Shown here: piece by piece, positions 10,364-20,265 of the stretch
Position numbering within the stretch: position 1 is the first letter of the stretch
Layout: each line of letters begins with the position of its first letter
The notes under the pieces: model-generated
Told to the model about the DNA's origin: nothing
The model's input: the letters and a program-made list of their open reading frames with translations, nothing else
Database searches by the model: none
Position numbers and translations under genes: made by a program
NCBI RefSeq assembly: GCF_018294505.1
Contig: NC_057807.1
Coordinates: 272,347,369-272,411,368, forward strand
DNA from: Triticum aestivum
Lineage: Eukaryota > Streptophyta > Magnoliopsida > Poales > Poaceae
Direction: 5' to 3'
Length of the DNA: 64,000 bases

Positions 10364-12040
10364 ATGAGTTGTTTCCAGCTTCCTGTGGCCATATGTGAAA
10401 GTCAAATTGATTGTGGTGGGGATGGCAAAAAGAAAATTCATTGGAGATCATGGGATTGGTTGTCAACACCCAAGGCTCTTGGCGGCATGTGATTCCGTGA
10501 TATGGCTATCTTCAACCTAGCTATGGTGGGCAAGCATGGCTGACGGTTACTCACGGATCTGTCGTCCTTATGTGCTCGTGTGCTAAAGGGACGGTATTTT
10601 TGTGATACTAATATTTGGAATGCTCATGCTCCTAGATCAGCGTCAGCTACTTGGCGCAACATTCTTGCTTGTCGTGAGCTTTTGAAACGTGTGGATAGAT
10701 GGGGAATTGGTGATGGCAAGCATGTTAATATTTTTCTGACCATCAGTTTCCTTCAAATCCGCCTTATGTTCTTCAACCTATCTCGCCTATTCCTGCAAAT
10801 GTGAAGGTACATTGTCTTCTTGATGAGGATATTGGTTTCTTTCCTGATCATGTGGCTTCGGAGATCCTTTGTATTCCTATTAGCAGACATGGTGGGGATG
10901 ATTTTGCTAGCTGGCCATTTACTCGTTTTGGTGAATATTCTATACGATCTGCATACAATATGGCTAGGTCAGATAAGTTTTTGTTGTCTCGTTGCAAGCA
11001 TGGATATGGCCAGAGCTTGGACAGATCAGATGAGGAGAAGTTTTGGAAGTCAATCTGGAAGGTGAAGGCTCCTAACAAAATGAAGGTCACTTTGTGGCGT
11101 TTTGCTCAAGACCGTCTTCCTTCTCGTGTTCAACTTGCACGTTGCTAGGTTCTTGATTCTGAGCTATGTTATTTCTATGCACGTCCTGAAAGCGTTGAAC
11201 ATGCACTGATTTTCTGCCTGCATGCGAGGGACGTGTGGGAGATGATTAAATATACGTATGGTATCCATTTGCAACGAAGTGTTTTAATGTCACCAAAATT
11301 ATGACTGTATGATTTCATGTCTAGATCTTCTAACCAGGAGGCTACGGTTCTTACAGTAACATTCTGGCATATCTGGGAGGCTCGCAACTATGCCAGAAAT
11401 AATCTGGATGTCCCTGATCCTCGTTGCACAACTGAGAAGATTAAAGCTTATGTTTCTATGATATTGCAGCATTTATACAGTTCTACTGTTGTGCACAGGC
11501 GTGAGACCAATTCCTCCAATTTGGAGTGGTCACCGCCGCTGCCGGGTACTATTTTCTTCAACTCAGATGCTGCAACTTTTTCGGATTTAAATAGATCAGG
11601 TGTCGGGGTCGTTGCCATGGACCATGAGGGGCATTGTGTTGCTGCATGCAGTGAACCATTTTTCTAGTACATTTGAGCCTGAGACGGTAGAAGCTCTTGC
11701 TGTTAGAAGAGCAGTTTATTTGGCGCGTGATGAAAAATTTTCTGATGTTTTTTTCGCTTCTGTCTTCTTGCCACTGGTGCAACGGCTGAATTCTTCTGTC
11801 CATGATCGATCTTCTATTGGCTCAGTTGTGGCTGATATCAAGTATGCAACAAGTGTCTTCGGTTCGGTGATCTTTAAACATGTTCGTCGACATTTGAATG
11901 TAGCTGTTCATTTGTTAGCTAAGTCATGTATGAACTCTATTGGTCTTAGCGTTTTTCATTCTGCTCCAGATTGTATCTGGGAGACTCTTTGTAATATTGT
12001 CTAAGTATTTAATAAAGTGCCGAGATCCTCTATAAAAAAA
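10364..12040 (+). pseudogene. 5'-truncated LINE: RT C-terminus, zf-RVT and RNase H domains
   Basis: Broken frames together resemble the C-terminal half of a plant LINE ORF2. The segment near 10430-10520 has the post-RT stretch IHWRSWDWLSTPKALGG. The segment 10580-10720 has SATWRNILACRELL..VDRWGIGDG. The zf-RVT-type segment is at 11035-11230 (KFWKSIWKVKAPNK, then HALIFCLHARDVW). An RNase H-like domain spans about 11545-11950, with FNSDAATF near 11553. Stops near 10490, 10531 and 11146 and frameshifts (for example near 11667) disable it. The 3' end has AATAAAG and an A-rich tail at 12031-12040. I found no target duplication. The RNase H domain separates it from the full-length LINE at 12532-18463, which shows none. 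Confidence 0.8.
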
Positions 12041-12520
12041 CCAGTAGTGCAAAGTGGTCATAGTGGCTAGCAGCGCGTGTGTTATTCCTTTTGGCCAGGG
12101 ATCGATCCCTGTTTCCCCTTTCCCGTCGTCTTTTTCACTTTAGCATGCGCGAACGGCGAAAGGGCTGGCCCAATTAATTCGTACCTTCCGCGAGACTTCT
12201 CCGGCGAATCGCTTAAGGCGATAAATAGTCGTTGCGCTAAATTTCTCAGATGGCGGTGGTGGCGACACGAGATACTCTCATGGAATGATCCGAAGCCCAA
12301 ATCAACTGGTCAAACACTACCGTGCATGCTAGATTCGTCAAGGTTCTAAGCATATGACGGAGAAAGGCTCACCTATTATCTCGATGATATATCTGGTCTT
12401 TATTTTGTCTAGGGGATACTTCTCGTGGAGTTTTGATGTATTGATACCTTTTATCTTCCACTAGTAAAGCATCGAGATCGTGACAAACACATTAACATTA
12501 CTCCCTTTGTTCCTTGAAAC
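12041..12520. other. Intergenic stretch between two LINEs
   Basis: No gene is seen. It includes a 16-bp perfect palindrome, CAGGGATCGATCCCTG (12096-12111), and a TACTCCCTTTGTTCC word at 12499-12513 resembling a Stowaway MITE end with no partner. Confidence 0.3.
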
Positions 12521-12531
12521 GCAACTTGATC
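12521..12531. repeat. Left target-site duplication of the full-length LINE
   Basis: GCAACTTGATC directly abuts the T-run (12532-12539) that is the LINE's poly(A) tail on the minus strand. It matches 18464-18474 perfectly. Confidence 0.92.
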
Positions 12532-12648
12532 TTTTTTTTGACGAAATACAGCCAGATGCTGTTTTTCATTCATTAAGAGGAATAATCCATCCGGGAAATA
12601 CATGAGAGCAAGGTGTACCAGAGTTGTTGGCACCCTCAACCAGGAACT

Positions 12649-15600
12649 TTACATATGTAGAAAAGATAAAAAAGGAAAAAAAAGGAAAAAAAGAGAGAGA
12701 AAAACTAGGCTACTGTGCCGCCACTGTACGCCTTCGACACCAGCCCGAAACCAAGTGTGCAACTCGTCAGTTATCACGTTACAGGTTCCCATGAAGTCGG
12801 TGTCTTTGCCATTAAAAATTCTGTTATTTCTCTCTTTCCAGACCTGCCACCAGATGATCATGCAAAGAGATGAGAATTCTTTCCGTCGATGCAAAAGAAT
12901 ATTGTCCAGAGTGTGAAGCCACCATTGGATCAAAGAGTTAGTATCATAGCTCGGCCACCATTGGATCAAAGAGTTAGTATCATAGCTCGGTCGAAGGTCA
13001 AATCGATATCTGAATTTGGTCAGAAAGAAACCCCATACAGAAGTAGTGAACGGGCAAGTTCCAAAAAGGTGAATAGCAGACTCCAAACCAATGCAACACA
13101 GTGGACACACAGGGTTGTGTGGCCAATTTCTTTTTGCGAGGTTATCTGCAGTTAGGCATTTACCTTGAATGGCGAGCCACACAAAGAACTTCACCTTTTG
13201 TGGTATCTTGATCTTCCAAATAAGTTGTGAGAGAGGGGTGTAAATCCGGCCAATGAACTCGCAATGGTATGCAGAACTAGCAGTGTAAATCTTGTTGGAG
13301 GTCCATTTCCAAATGATTTTGTCATTGGCTTGGGAGAGCACCACCTGGTCAGCACGATGTCAAAAGTCCAAATACTCAGCAATCACTTCAAAGCATGGGT
13401 TTGGCTTAATCAAGGTGACCCAAAATCTGTTGTTTATACCCTGAGAAAGAGTGATGTTCCTCCTTTTACTATGTTTGAAAAGTTTGGGGTAAGCCAAGGA
13501 AGGGGAGATCCCATCAAGCCAATGATCATGCCAAAAAGATATGCCAGTGCCGCTGCCGATCTCCCAGGACGTAGATGCACAAAAAAGATTCTTGATCTCC
13601 TTGTCGATAGGTAGGGGTAGCCCATGCCAAGGTTTGTCAGGACAGGAAGCATTCTGCCAAAGCCATCTCACTTTCAAAGCCTTGCTTTGTCTGTATAAGT
13701 CATGAATTCCCAGACCACCAAGTTCCAGGGGAGAGCAAACCAGAGACCACTTCACTAAGCATTTGCCTCCACTGGCCGAGTCTGAACCAGCCCATAAGAA
13801 AGCCCTTCACAATTTATCAATCTGCTTGATAACCCATTTGGGTTGTTCCACTGCCAGCAACTGGAAGATGGGCATGGCAGAGAGCACAAATCTTACAAGA
13901 GTGACACGCCCAGGAGTAGAAATCCATCGAGCCTTCCACCCAGCGATTTTCTTCATAATTTTTTCAATGAGAAGCTGCAGATCTTGCCATTTGAGCCTCC
14001 TATCAGACAGTGGCATCCCAAGGTAAGTACAGGGGAAACTACCAAGCTGACATCCCAGTGCAGTCTGAATGTCCGAGAGGTCGATGTGCTCGCACTGGAT
14101 GGGAATGATTTTGCTCTTAACCATATTAGTCTTCAGACCAGTGGCATTGCCAAAGAGGTTCAGAATTTGAGAGACGACATTAATCTCAGAGAGTAGTGGT
14201 TTGCTGAAGATAATCACATCATCGGCATAAATGGAAGCCCGGTGTCTAATAGTCTGTGTACCAAGCGGGGCTAGGACACCATGAGCTTGTGCTGTATTCA
14301 TCAATCTACCAAGACAATCAACCACCAAGACAAAAAGAAGGGGGGATAGGGGGTCCCCTTGTCTAAGTCCCTTGCGATGCAGAATCTGATCGGTAAGTGC
14401 CCAATTAACCAAGACCTTGGTGGAGGAGGTAAGGAAAAGAGTGGAAATCCACTCCCTCCACTTCGGCCCAAACCCTCTAAATTCCAGTAGGCTGAGAAGG
14501 AACTCCCAAGACACAGAATCGAAAGCCTTGGCCAGATCCAACTTGAACATAATTGATGGATTTTTTTGTCTGAGCACCTTTGCCATGGATTGCACATACA
14601 CGAAGTTGTCATGGATGCTTCGACCCTTTATGAAAGCATTTTGGCATTGGGAAACAAGCTTATCCATCTGAGGTTGCAACCTAGTTGCAAGAATCTTGGC
14701 AACGAGCTTGGCAAAGAAATGTATAAGGCTTATAGGCCTAAAGTCTTGTGGTCTGCTAGCACCAGCATGCTTGGGCAATAGAGTGATGATGACACTGTTA
14801 AGAAGGAACAATTTTTGCGAGTTGAGCTTCTGGAAGTGGGAGAAAGCGGCCAATAGATCCGGCTTCACGGTGTCCCAGCAACTTCGAAAGAATTGCCCAG
14901 TAATCCATCAGGCCCGGGAGCTTTTTCTGGGTGAAGATCAAAAATAGCACTCTTTATTTCCTTCTCAGTAAAGTTGTTGTCCAGGTGAGAAAGGTCGCAA
15001 GGCTGAGAACCTAGAGCATTGAAGTTCAAGGCAGCAGATCTCGGTTGGTAGGTGCCAAGCAGACTATTGAAATGAGACCAAATATGTTCCTCCTTCTTAG
15101 TTTGATCAGCAATGTCAACACCATCAACGCACAAACTAGGAATAATATTCTTCCTCCTTCTGGACGTTGCTTTCATGCAAAAAAACTGGGTGTTGCAATC
15201 GCCTTCTCTTAACCCTAAATACCTAGATTTCTGCCTCCAAATACATCTGTCCAGAGCGGCCAGCCCAAGTAGCATCATCTTCAACTTTCCCCTGAAAGTG
15301 TGCTCTTCCCAGGAGAGGGTTCTGGAATCTCTAGCAACATCCAACTGATATATTATCTCGTTAATAATGAGCATTCTAAGCTTTATATCCGAGAAGATAG
15401 AGGAGGACCATGAATTGAGCTTCTTAGCAGTCAAGGTGAGCTTGTTGTGCAAGTTCTGAAAGGGGTCACTGGATGTCACAACATTATCCCAAGCAGAATT
15501 AACAGTCTCCGTAAAACCATCAAGCTTGGTCCAAACATTTTGAAACCTAAAACGTCTCTGGGGCTTCATGTCAAAATTGCAAGTGAGTAGAAAAGGGCAG

Positions 15601-16325
15601 TGGTCCGAGGCAGCAGAGGATAGACCTTGGAGTATAGCACTGGGGAAAGCAGAGTTCCATTGCTGATTGTAAAGAACCCTGTCCAATTTTACCAAAGTAG
15701 TATTGAACTGCTCATTACTCCAAGTATACCTACGGCCATGAAGATACATATCCTTTAACTCAAGCACATTAATGAAGTTTCTAAAGGCATTGAGCAATCC
15801 CCTACGGATGTTGCTATTGTTCTTATCAGCAGCAGAAGCAATCAAATAAAAATCACCCAAAATAACAAGTGCATCAGCCGAGTTCAGGCACATCAATTGC
15901 AGTTCAGCAAGGAATGCAATCTTGTCCACATGAGCCTGAGGACCATACACGTTAATGAGATGCCAAGAGACCCTAGTTGCAACATTTGTACATTTAGCAG
16001 AGATGAAGGATTTAGAGCACTGGGTGGAGCTAACAGACAAGTCATCCGTCCATGCAACAAGAAAATCTCCACTAGCACCTTCAGAGGGGGAGAAAGCAAA
16101 GCCAGTGAACCTAGGACCACAGATTTCAGAGACCAGACTGGAATCAAAGGTTGACATCTTTGTTTCTTGCAAGCAAATCATACTAATAACATTTTGCTTA
16201 ACAATCGCACGAACAGCAGCTCTTCTAGCAACCGAATTGAGACCCCTGACATTCCAGACTAGCAAATTGCAGCAATTCATTGGAAACAAACACGACGCAC
16301 AGCAGTATAAATACAGAGATACCAC
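12649..16325 (-). pseudogene. LINE ORF2: endonuclease-reverse transcriptase, disrupted
   Basis: On the minus strand, 16325-14865 encodes an exonuclease-endonuclease-phosphatase domain (WNVRGLN, CLQETKM, INVYGPQ, SDHCPFL). The usual GDFN metal-site motif reads GDFY here. Near 14905-14915 a one-base frameshift separates it from the RT frame (14868-13807). The RT shows SIMFKLDLAKAFDSV, GLRQGDPLSPLLFVLV and YADDVIIF. In that frame TGA codons stand at 13807-13809 and 13360-13362; both look like CGA to TGA changes, which is inference. The frame continues to 12649 with the zf-RVT segment (CPLCCIGLESAIHLFGTCPF). A 36-bp tandem duplication (12919-12990) lies in this last part. No RNase H domain follows. 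The ORF starts just downstream of the ORF1 stop. Confidence 0.9.
12919..12990. repeat. 36-bp perfect tandem duplication in LINE ORF2
   Basis: 12919-12954 and 12955-12990 are identical. It duplicates 12 residues (PSYDTNSLIQWW) in frame. Confidence 0.95.
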
Positions 16326-16331
16326 ACGAGC

Positions 16332-18413
16332 TCAAGTGGTCATGGCACGAGCAGCCCTCTTTCCACCGCAGGCATTGGATGCGAGCTCGGTGAGAGCCTG
16401 AATCTGGGCAGCGCTGAGGGAAGTCTGGAAATACCTCGCATAGCGCGCTAGCAGGTCGGCGGGGTCAGAGTCGGGCTCATCGAGCGCAACCCCGAGGCGG
16501 CGGCTGACCAGTTTCTTCGCCAGCGTGAGAGATGACCCCTGCAACTCCGGTGGGCGATTGGCAAGGCGGCGGCTTCGTCTCACTGCATCCACCTCCACAG
16601 GAACAACTTTGTGCCGTGGAGTCGCAATGGGCTTGAAAGTTGGGCCCCTAAGTAGTCCAGGCGAGATAGGCTGTCCAACCAGGCCCATGAACTGCTGAAT
16701 GGGTGAGGGGGTTCCAATGGGCTGGTACTGTATTGTTGCCAGAAGCGGGGCGGGCGGAGAGGAGGTCACAGGCGGGCCAGACTTGGCAGTGGCACTCTGC
16801 TCCATGATGACTGCCATGTTAAGAGTCAAAGTCTCGAGGCTCTCAACGGGATCAGAGGAAGGCCCCAGCGGCGAAGCGGGCACAACCATGAACACGGGTG
16901 GCGGGTCCGTGAGCATGCATCCAACAGAGGAAGCTGGCCTTGCCGCAGCCAACACCACAGGCTCTCGCTCAATCATGGGCTCGGCAACCACGAAAGTGGC
17001 AGCATCAGCGTTGGCAGGCAAAGCGTAACATGCTAACCCAGGCTCAGCTGCGATTTGATCACAAGGAGCATGGGCACCGCTTGCATAGGGGACCGAAACC
17101 AACGGCGTCGAGCTGCAGGCCAGGGGAGGCGCGCGTGCCGTCTGCGCAACCGTCCGGTCACCGTTAGGGCTGAGAGGAGGGGTGGTTGAGACTTCCGCAG
17201 CGACGGAGCAAGAAGAACATGCTCGGGGGCTGCCGGGGAAGACGAGACGGTCCAGTATCTGAACCTTCTCCCCTAGGTACGGGAAGGAGAGGCGCATATG
17301 GACCGGCAGTGGTGCAGTTGTCGACAGGGGTCCAAGCCATGCCTTGGCCGGCAGCTTGAGCAGCGGGGAGCGGTCGCTAGGAGGGGGTGGCTTGCATCGT
17401 GGTATGGCGGGTGGGCGGGGTGCCTTTTGAGGGATTTCATGGGCATGACACTCCTTAGCTATGTGTCTAGCTTGTCGTAAGCGATGACAGCGAACGGGGT
17501 TCTTGCAGCTAGTGATGAAATGGAGAGGAGAGAGGCACTTGAAGCAACAAGCATTAGCAGACAGTATATGGGGGAGCATTCGGCTGGGTGGGGACGGCTC
17601 AGGGTCCGGAAAGGAGAGGCGCTTATGAACCGGCGACGGAGCAGCTGTTGACAGGGGTCCCAGTCGTGCCGTGGCCAGCAACCTCTTGAGCAATGGAGAG
17701 CGGTCACTGGGAGGGGGTGGTTTGCGGCGAGGTATGGAGGGTGGGAGGAATGCCTTTTGCGGGAGCTTGTGGGCACGACACTCCTTAGCTATGTGTCCAG
17801 CTTGGCGGCAGTGATGGCAACGAACTGGGTTCTTGCAGCTAGCGATAAAATGGTGAGGAGAAAGGCACTTGAAGCAACAAGCGTCTGCAGGCAGATTATG
17901 GAGGAGCATCTTGCTGGAGGGGGGAGGCTTGCGTACAGAAATGTGGGGTTTCGGCGGGATGAGCGGCATTGGAATCCCGACAGGCAAGGGAACCGCGGGA
18001 TAAGCTCTTGACTTACGACCGCGGACCATGGTCCAGCCACCAGGATCGAGCGGTGCCCCCTCGCGGAGGGCCGGCATGGAAGAGGAATCCGAGGAACTGC
18101 CCGCTGAGCCATACCTATCCAGCGATGCGGAAGCATCGCAAGGACCGGGGAAGAGCTGGCCCCGTGTCACGTTGGCGTAGGACGGCCGTGGACCGCCGGG
18201 TAGAGGAGTGGAGCGCGGCGATGCATCGAGGTCCGAGCTCTGAGCAGAGAGAGAAACTCGCTCAGAGGGCTCTGAGCGCGTGCCGGAGAACCCGGTGGAC
18301 GAGCTGGCCCTGGAGACGGGAGAGCACGACACCGAGGTGTCAGCGCAAATCCCAGTGATGCAGGGTGGAGATGGGGCCGCCATGGTTGGCGCTGGGGCGG
18401 CCGAGCAAGCCAC
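16332..18413 (-). CDS. LINE ORF1: Pro/Ser-rich zinc-knuckle nucleic-acid-binding protein (693 aa)
   Basis: An uninterrupted minus-strand frame from an ATG at 18413. Residues 1-160 are Ser/Pro/Ala-rich. CX2CX4HX4C zinc knuckles occur at about residues 180-193 and 199-212 (GHIAKEC), and again at 290-303 and 309-322. The last of these lost a cysteine (CHRLRQARH in place of CHHCRQAGH). In plant L1-type LINEs, ORF1 binds the element RNA in the ribonucleoprotein; that role is family knowledge. The second knuckle pair comes from a 330-bp in-frame duplication. The stop at 16332 lies 7 bases before the ORF2 frame starts on the minus strand. This is the only long intact LINE frame in the window. Confidence 0.88.
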   Translation of the reverse strand: MACSAAPAPTMAAPSPPCITGICADTSVSCSPVSRASSSTGFSGTRSEPSERVSLSAQSSDLDASPRSTPLPGGPRPSYANVTRGQLFPGPCDASASLDRYGSAGSSSDSSSMPALREGAPLDPGGWTMVRGRKSRAYPAVPLPVGIPMPLIPPKPHISVRKPPPSSKMLLHNLPADACCFKCLSPHHFIASCKNPVRCHHCRQAGHIAKECRAHKLPQKAFLPPSIPRRKPPPPSDRSPLLKRLLATARLGPLSTAAPSPVHKRLSFPDPEPSPPSRMLPHILSANACCFKCLSPLHFITSCKNPVRCHRLRQARHIAKECHAHEIPQKAPRPPAIPRCKPPPPSDRSPLLKLPAKAWLGPLSTTAPLPVHMRLSFPYLGEKVQILDRLVFPGSPRACSSCSVAAEVSTTPPLSPNGDRTVAQTARAPPLACSSTPLVSVPYASGAHAPCDQIAAEPGLACYALPANADAATFVVAEPMIEREPVVLAAARPASSVGCMLTDPPPVFMVVPASPLGPSSDPVESLETLTLNMAVIMEQSATAKSGPPVTSSPPAPLLATIQYQPIGTPSPIQQFMGLVGQPISPGLLRGPTFKPIATPRHKVVPVEVDAVRRSRRLANRPPELQGSSLTLAKKLVSRRLGVALDEPDSDPADLLARYARYFQTSLSAAQIQALTELASNACGGKRAARAMTT
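17253..17912 (-). repeat. 330-bp in-frame tandem duplication of the zinc-knuckle module
   Basis: Units 17583-17912 (residues 168-277) and 17253-17582 (residues 278-387) encode parallel sequences: LPADACCFKCLSP and LSANACCFKCLSP, then KPPPPSDRSPLLK, then LGPLST. They are visibly diverged, so the duplication is not recent. Confidence 0.9.
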
Positions 18414-18463
18414 CGGGGTCTCTCTCTCTTTCTCTACGGCTATCGATCTGTCTTACTACAAAG

Positions 18464-18474
18464 GCAACTTGATC
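18464..18474. repeat. Right target-site duplication of the full-length LINE
   Basis: GCAACTTGATC, identical to 12521-12531. The flank extends the match (AAA, one mismatch, GCAACTTGATC), so the true TSD may be up to 15 bp with one difference. Confidence 0.92.
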
Positions 18475-20260
18475 AAACAAAGCTTCCACAATTTCAAATC
18501 GACACATAGAATGACATGTTCTCCTCGGTTGAAACAGGCGGTTCCTTCCCTTAGAACCAGCGGTTCCTTCCCTTAGAACCATACTTGCGAGTTTCCTACC
18601 TCATACGACTCATATATTGTTATCTTAATTTCCCCTTAAAATGAAACTGAATTCAGGTTCACAAAAATGGGTCCTATTTGTTTTTGGGTCAAGAAGAAGA
18701 ACAAGTGAATTGCCTAAGTTTCAAACCCTAATTTTTTTATCAATAATCAGTTTGATCTTTTGGCATGAAATTTGTAGCAATATGACCAATGCAGCACAAC
18801 GTTGTGGAAAATTTGATATTAGCTGGACCATTTTGCCCCGGGTGAATCATTGTGTGTGCAGTTACCATCCCGTATTCCACTTGCTACTTGAGCCACATAT
18901 ACTAAGAAGACTAGGCCCATAAGGGTTCGAGTTACCATTTTTTTGGAAAAAAGCATGGCCTCTATAAACACGACGCATGTGTTGTTCTTGTTTTATTGTC
19001 TGCCCTCTACCGCTTTGACTCTGTGTTGTGTGCATCCTTGAATTGATTGATATTGTTACAAGTTCAGTTATGACTTCCCTTTTTTTTCTATTTATTGGTG
19101 CACTTAGTTCTTCATTTTGTTCATTTTTATGTTTTTTGTTTCAGTTTGGCCCACCAAAATCGAGCTAGATACGAGGTAGGAGACTATGGTCATTGTTGCC
19201 GCAGGTTGTTAGCAGATTGATATGGTGCAGCGAGTTGCGATGCAGAGTTTGATATGGTCTTCCTCAATAATAAGTGTGTTTGCATATATCAATTTACCTT
19301 CTGTATTTTCTTGAACCGAATCCTTGAATTGATTCATATTGTTACAAGATCAATTTTGTGATAAGATCAATTTTGTGATATAGAAAAAGTAAAGATATAT
19401 TATTCTTCTCCATCCCTCCTCCTCCTCCTCATTTTTTCCATATCTTACCCGTGTGCAGTTTAGTGTCAGGCTATCAAAGCATCTATAACACAGTTGTGGT
19501 ATGTTTTGACCTAATCTTTTGATGTGTATATACCGCTTCTATTCTCATGTTAAGATTCCATTTAGGTATTGTACATATTTTGTGATTCCATATTTCCCAT
19601 TTTGGTATTTGCACAAGATCTGGATAACTAATCGTGTAGCTATAAGTTTATAAATTGTTGTTCACATGAATTTTACCAATTGAGCTATATTTTCATCTAA
19701 GTATCTTATTCCAATATATATGATTCGATAAAAGAGTACTATCCCAATTTTAGTATGCACACATCTTGTGATAGGACCAGTGCATGGTATTCAGAATATC
19801 CTGGTCTATGTAAGATTTTTTGAGGTGAAAAGTACAATAGCAAAGGATGGTGTCCACTGCAATCTATATGTTATTTCAATTGGAACTTCGAATAACAAGA
19901 CATTTTCAGGGTTCACAAAAAAGAAAAACACCACCTTAACACATTAGAAATACGTAGAAACTATTTCATAAAAATGAAGCTATGTTATAATAAATTCCAA
20001 GTCACCATATTGAGAACAATAAAATTAGCATAACTGGTTAAGTTAACACTCTTGACATGATAAGTTCGTGTGGGGTGCGACATAGCTACGAAGGGTATCG
20101 GGGGATGAAGCCTCCACTTCATTCATGCTTCCATGCCAAATGCTAACAAACATGTACTATTTTCTTCGTTCCATATTTGTGGTTGTCTACTACTTAATAC
20201 CTATATAACATCTAGTGCAAGGACACTCATGTTGAAATCTGAATTTTATAATTTCACTTG
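18475..20260. other. Intergenic sequence, no gene seen
   Basis: Mostly AT-rich single-copy-looking DNA. It contains a perfect 22-bp tandem duplication (18538-18559 and 18560-18581), a 28-bp near-repeat (TCCTTGAATTGATT.ATATTG at 19035 and 19321), and a short (CTC)n tract near 19408-19425. No domain or terminal repeat was recognised. Confidence 0.35.
18538..18581. repeat. 22-bp perfect tandem duplication
   Basis: Two adjacent identical copies beginning GCGGTTCCTTCCCTTAGAAC. Confidence 0.95.
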
Positions 20261-20265
20261 TGTAT
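20261..20265. repeat. TSD (TGTAT) left of solo LTR
   Basis: TGTAT immediately precedes the TG of the LTR and recurs at 24705-24709. Confidence 0.85.

Larger units (their letters stand above)
12532..18463 (-). mobile_element. Full-length LINE (L1-type, plant RIL) with perfect 11-bp TSD
   Basis: A minus-strand element of about 5.93 kb. Its 5' end is at 18463, then ORF1 (18413-16332), ORF2 (16325-12649), a short 3' UTR and poly(A), seen as T8 at 12532-12539. GCAACTTGATC flanks both ends. ORF1 is a zinc-knuckle protein; ORF2 has an AP-like endonuclease, reverse transcriptase and zf-RVT region. ORF1 is intact, but ORF2 has one frameshift and two in-frame TGA codons, so this copy is dead but fairly young. 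Full-length LINE copies are a minority because most are 5'-truncated. Confidence 0.93.

Noticed and set aside
12096..12111. 16-bp perfect palindrome CAGGGATCGATCCCTG
   Set aside because: Short and without context. Expected by chance at this window length.
12499..12520. TACTCCCTTTGTTCC, resembling a Stowaway MITE end
   Set aside because: No matching inverted end on either side of the LINE, and only one terminus.
16699..18358. Plus-strand ORFs opposite LINE ORF1
   Set aside because: Shadow frames of the GC-rich ORF1 with no features of their own.
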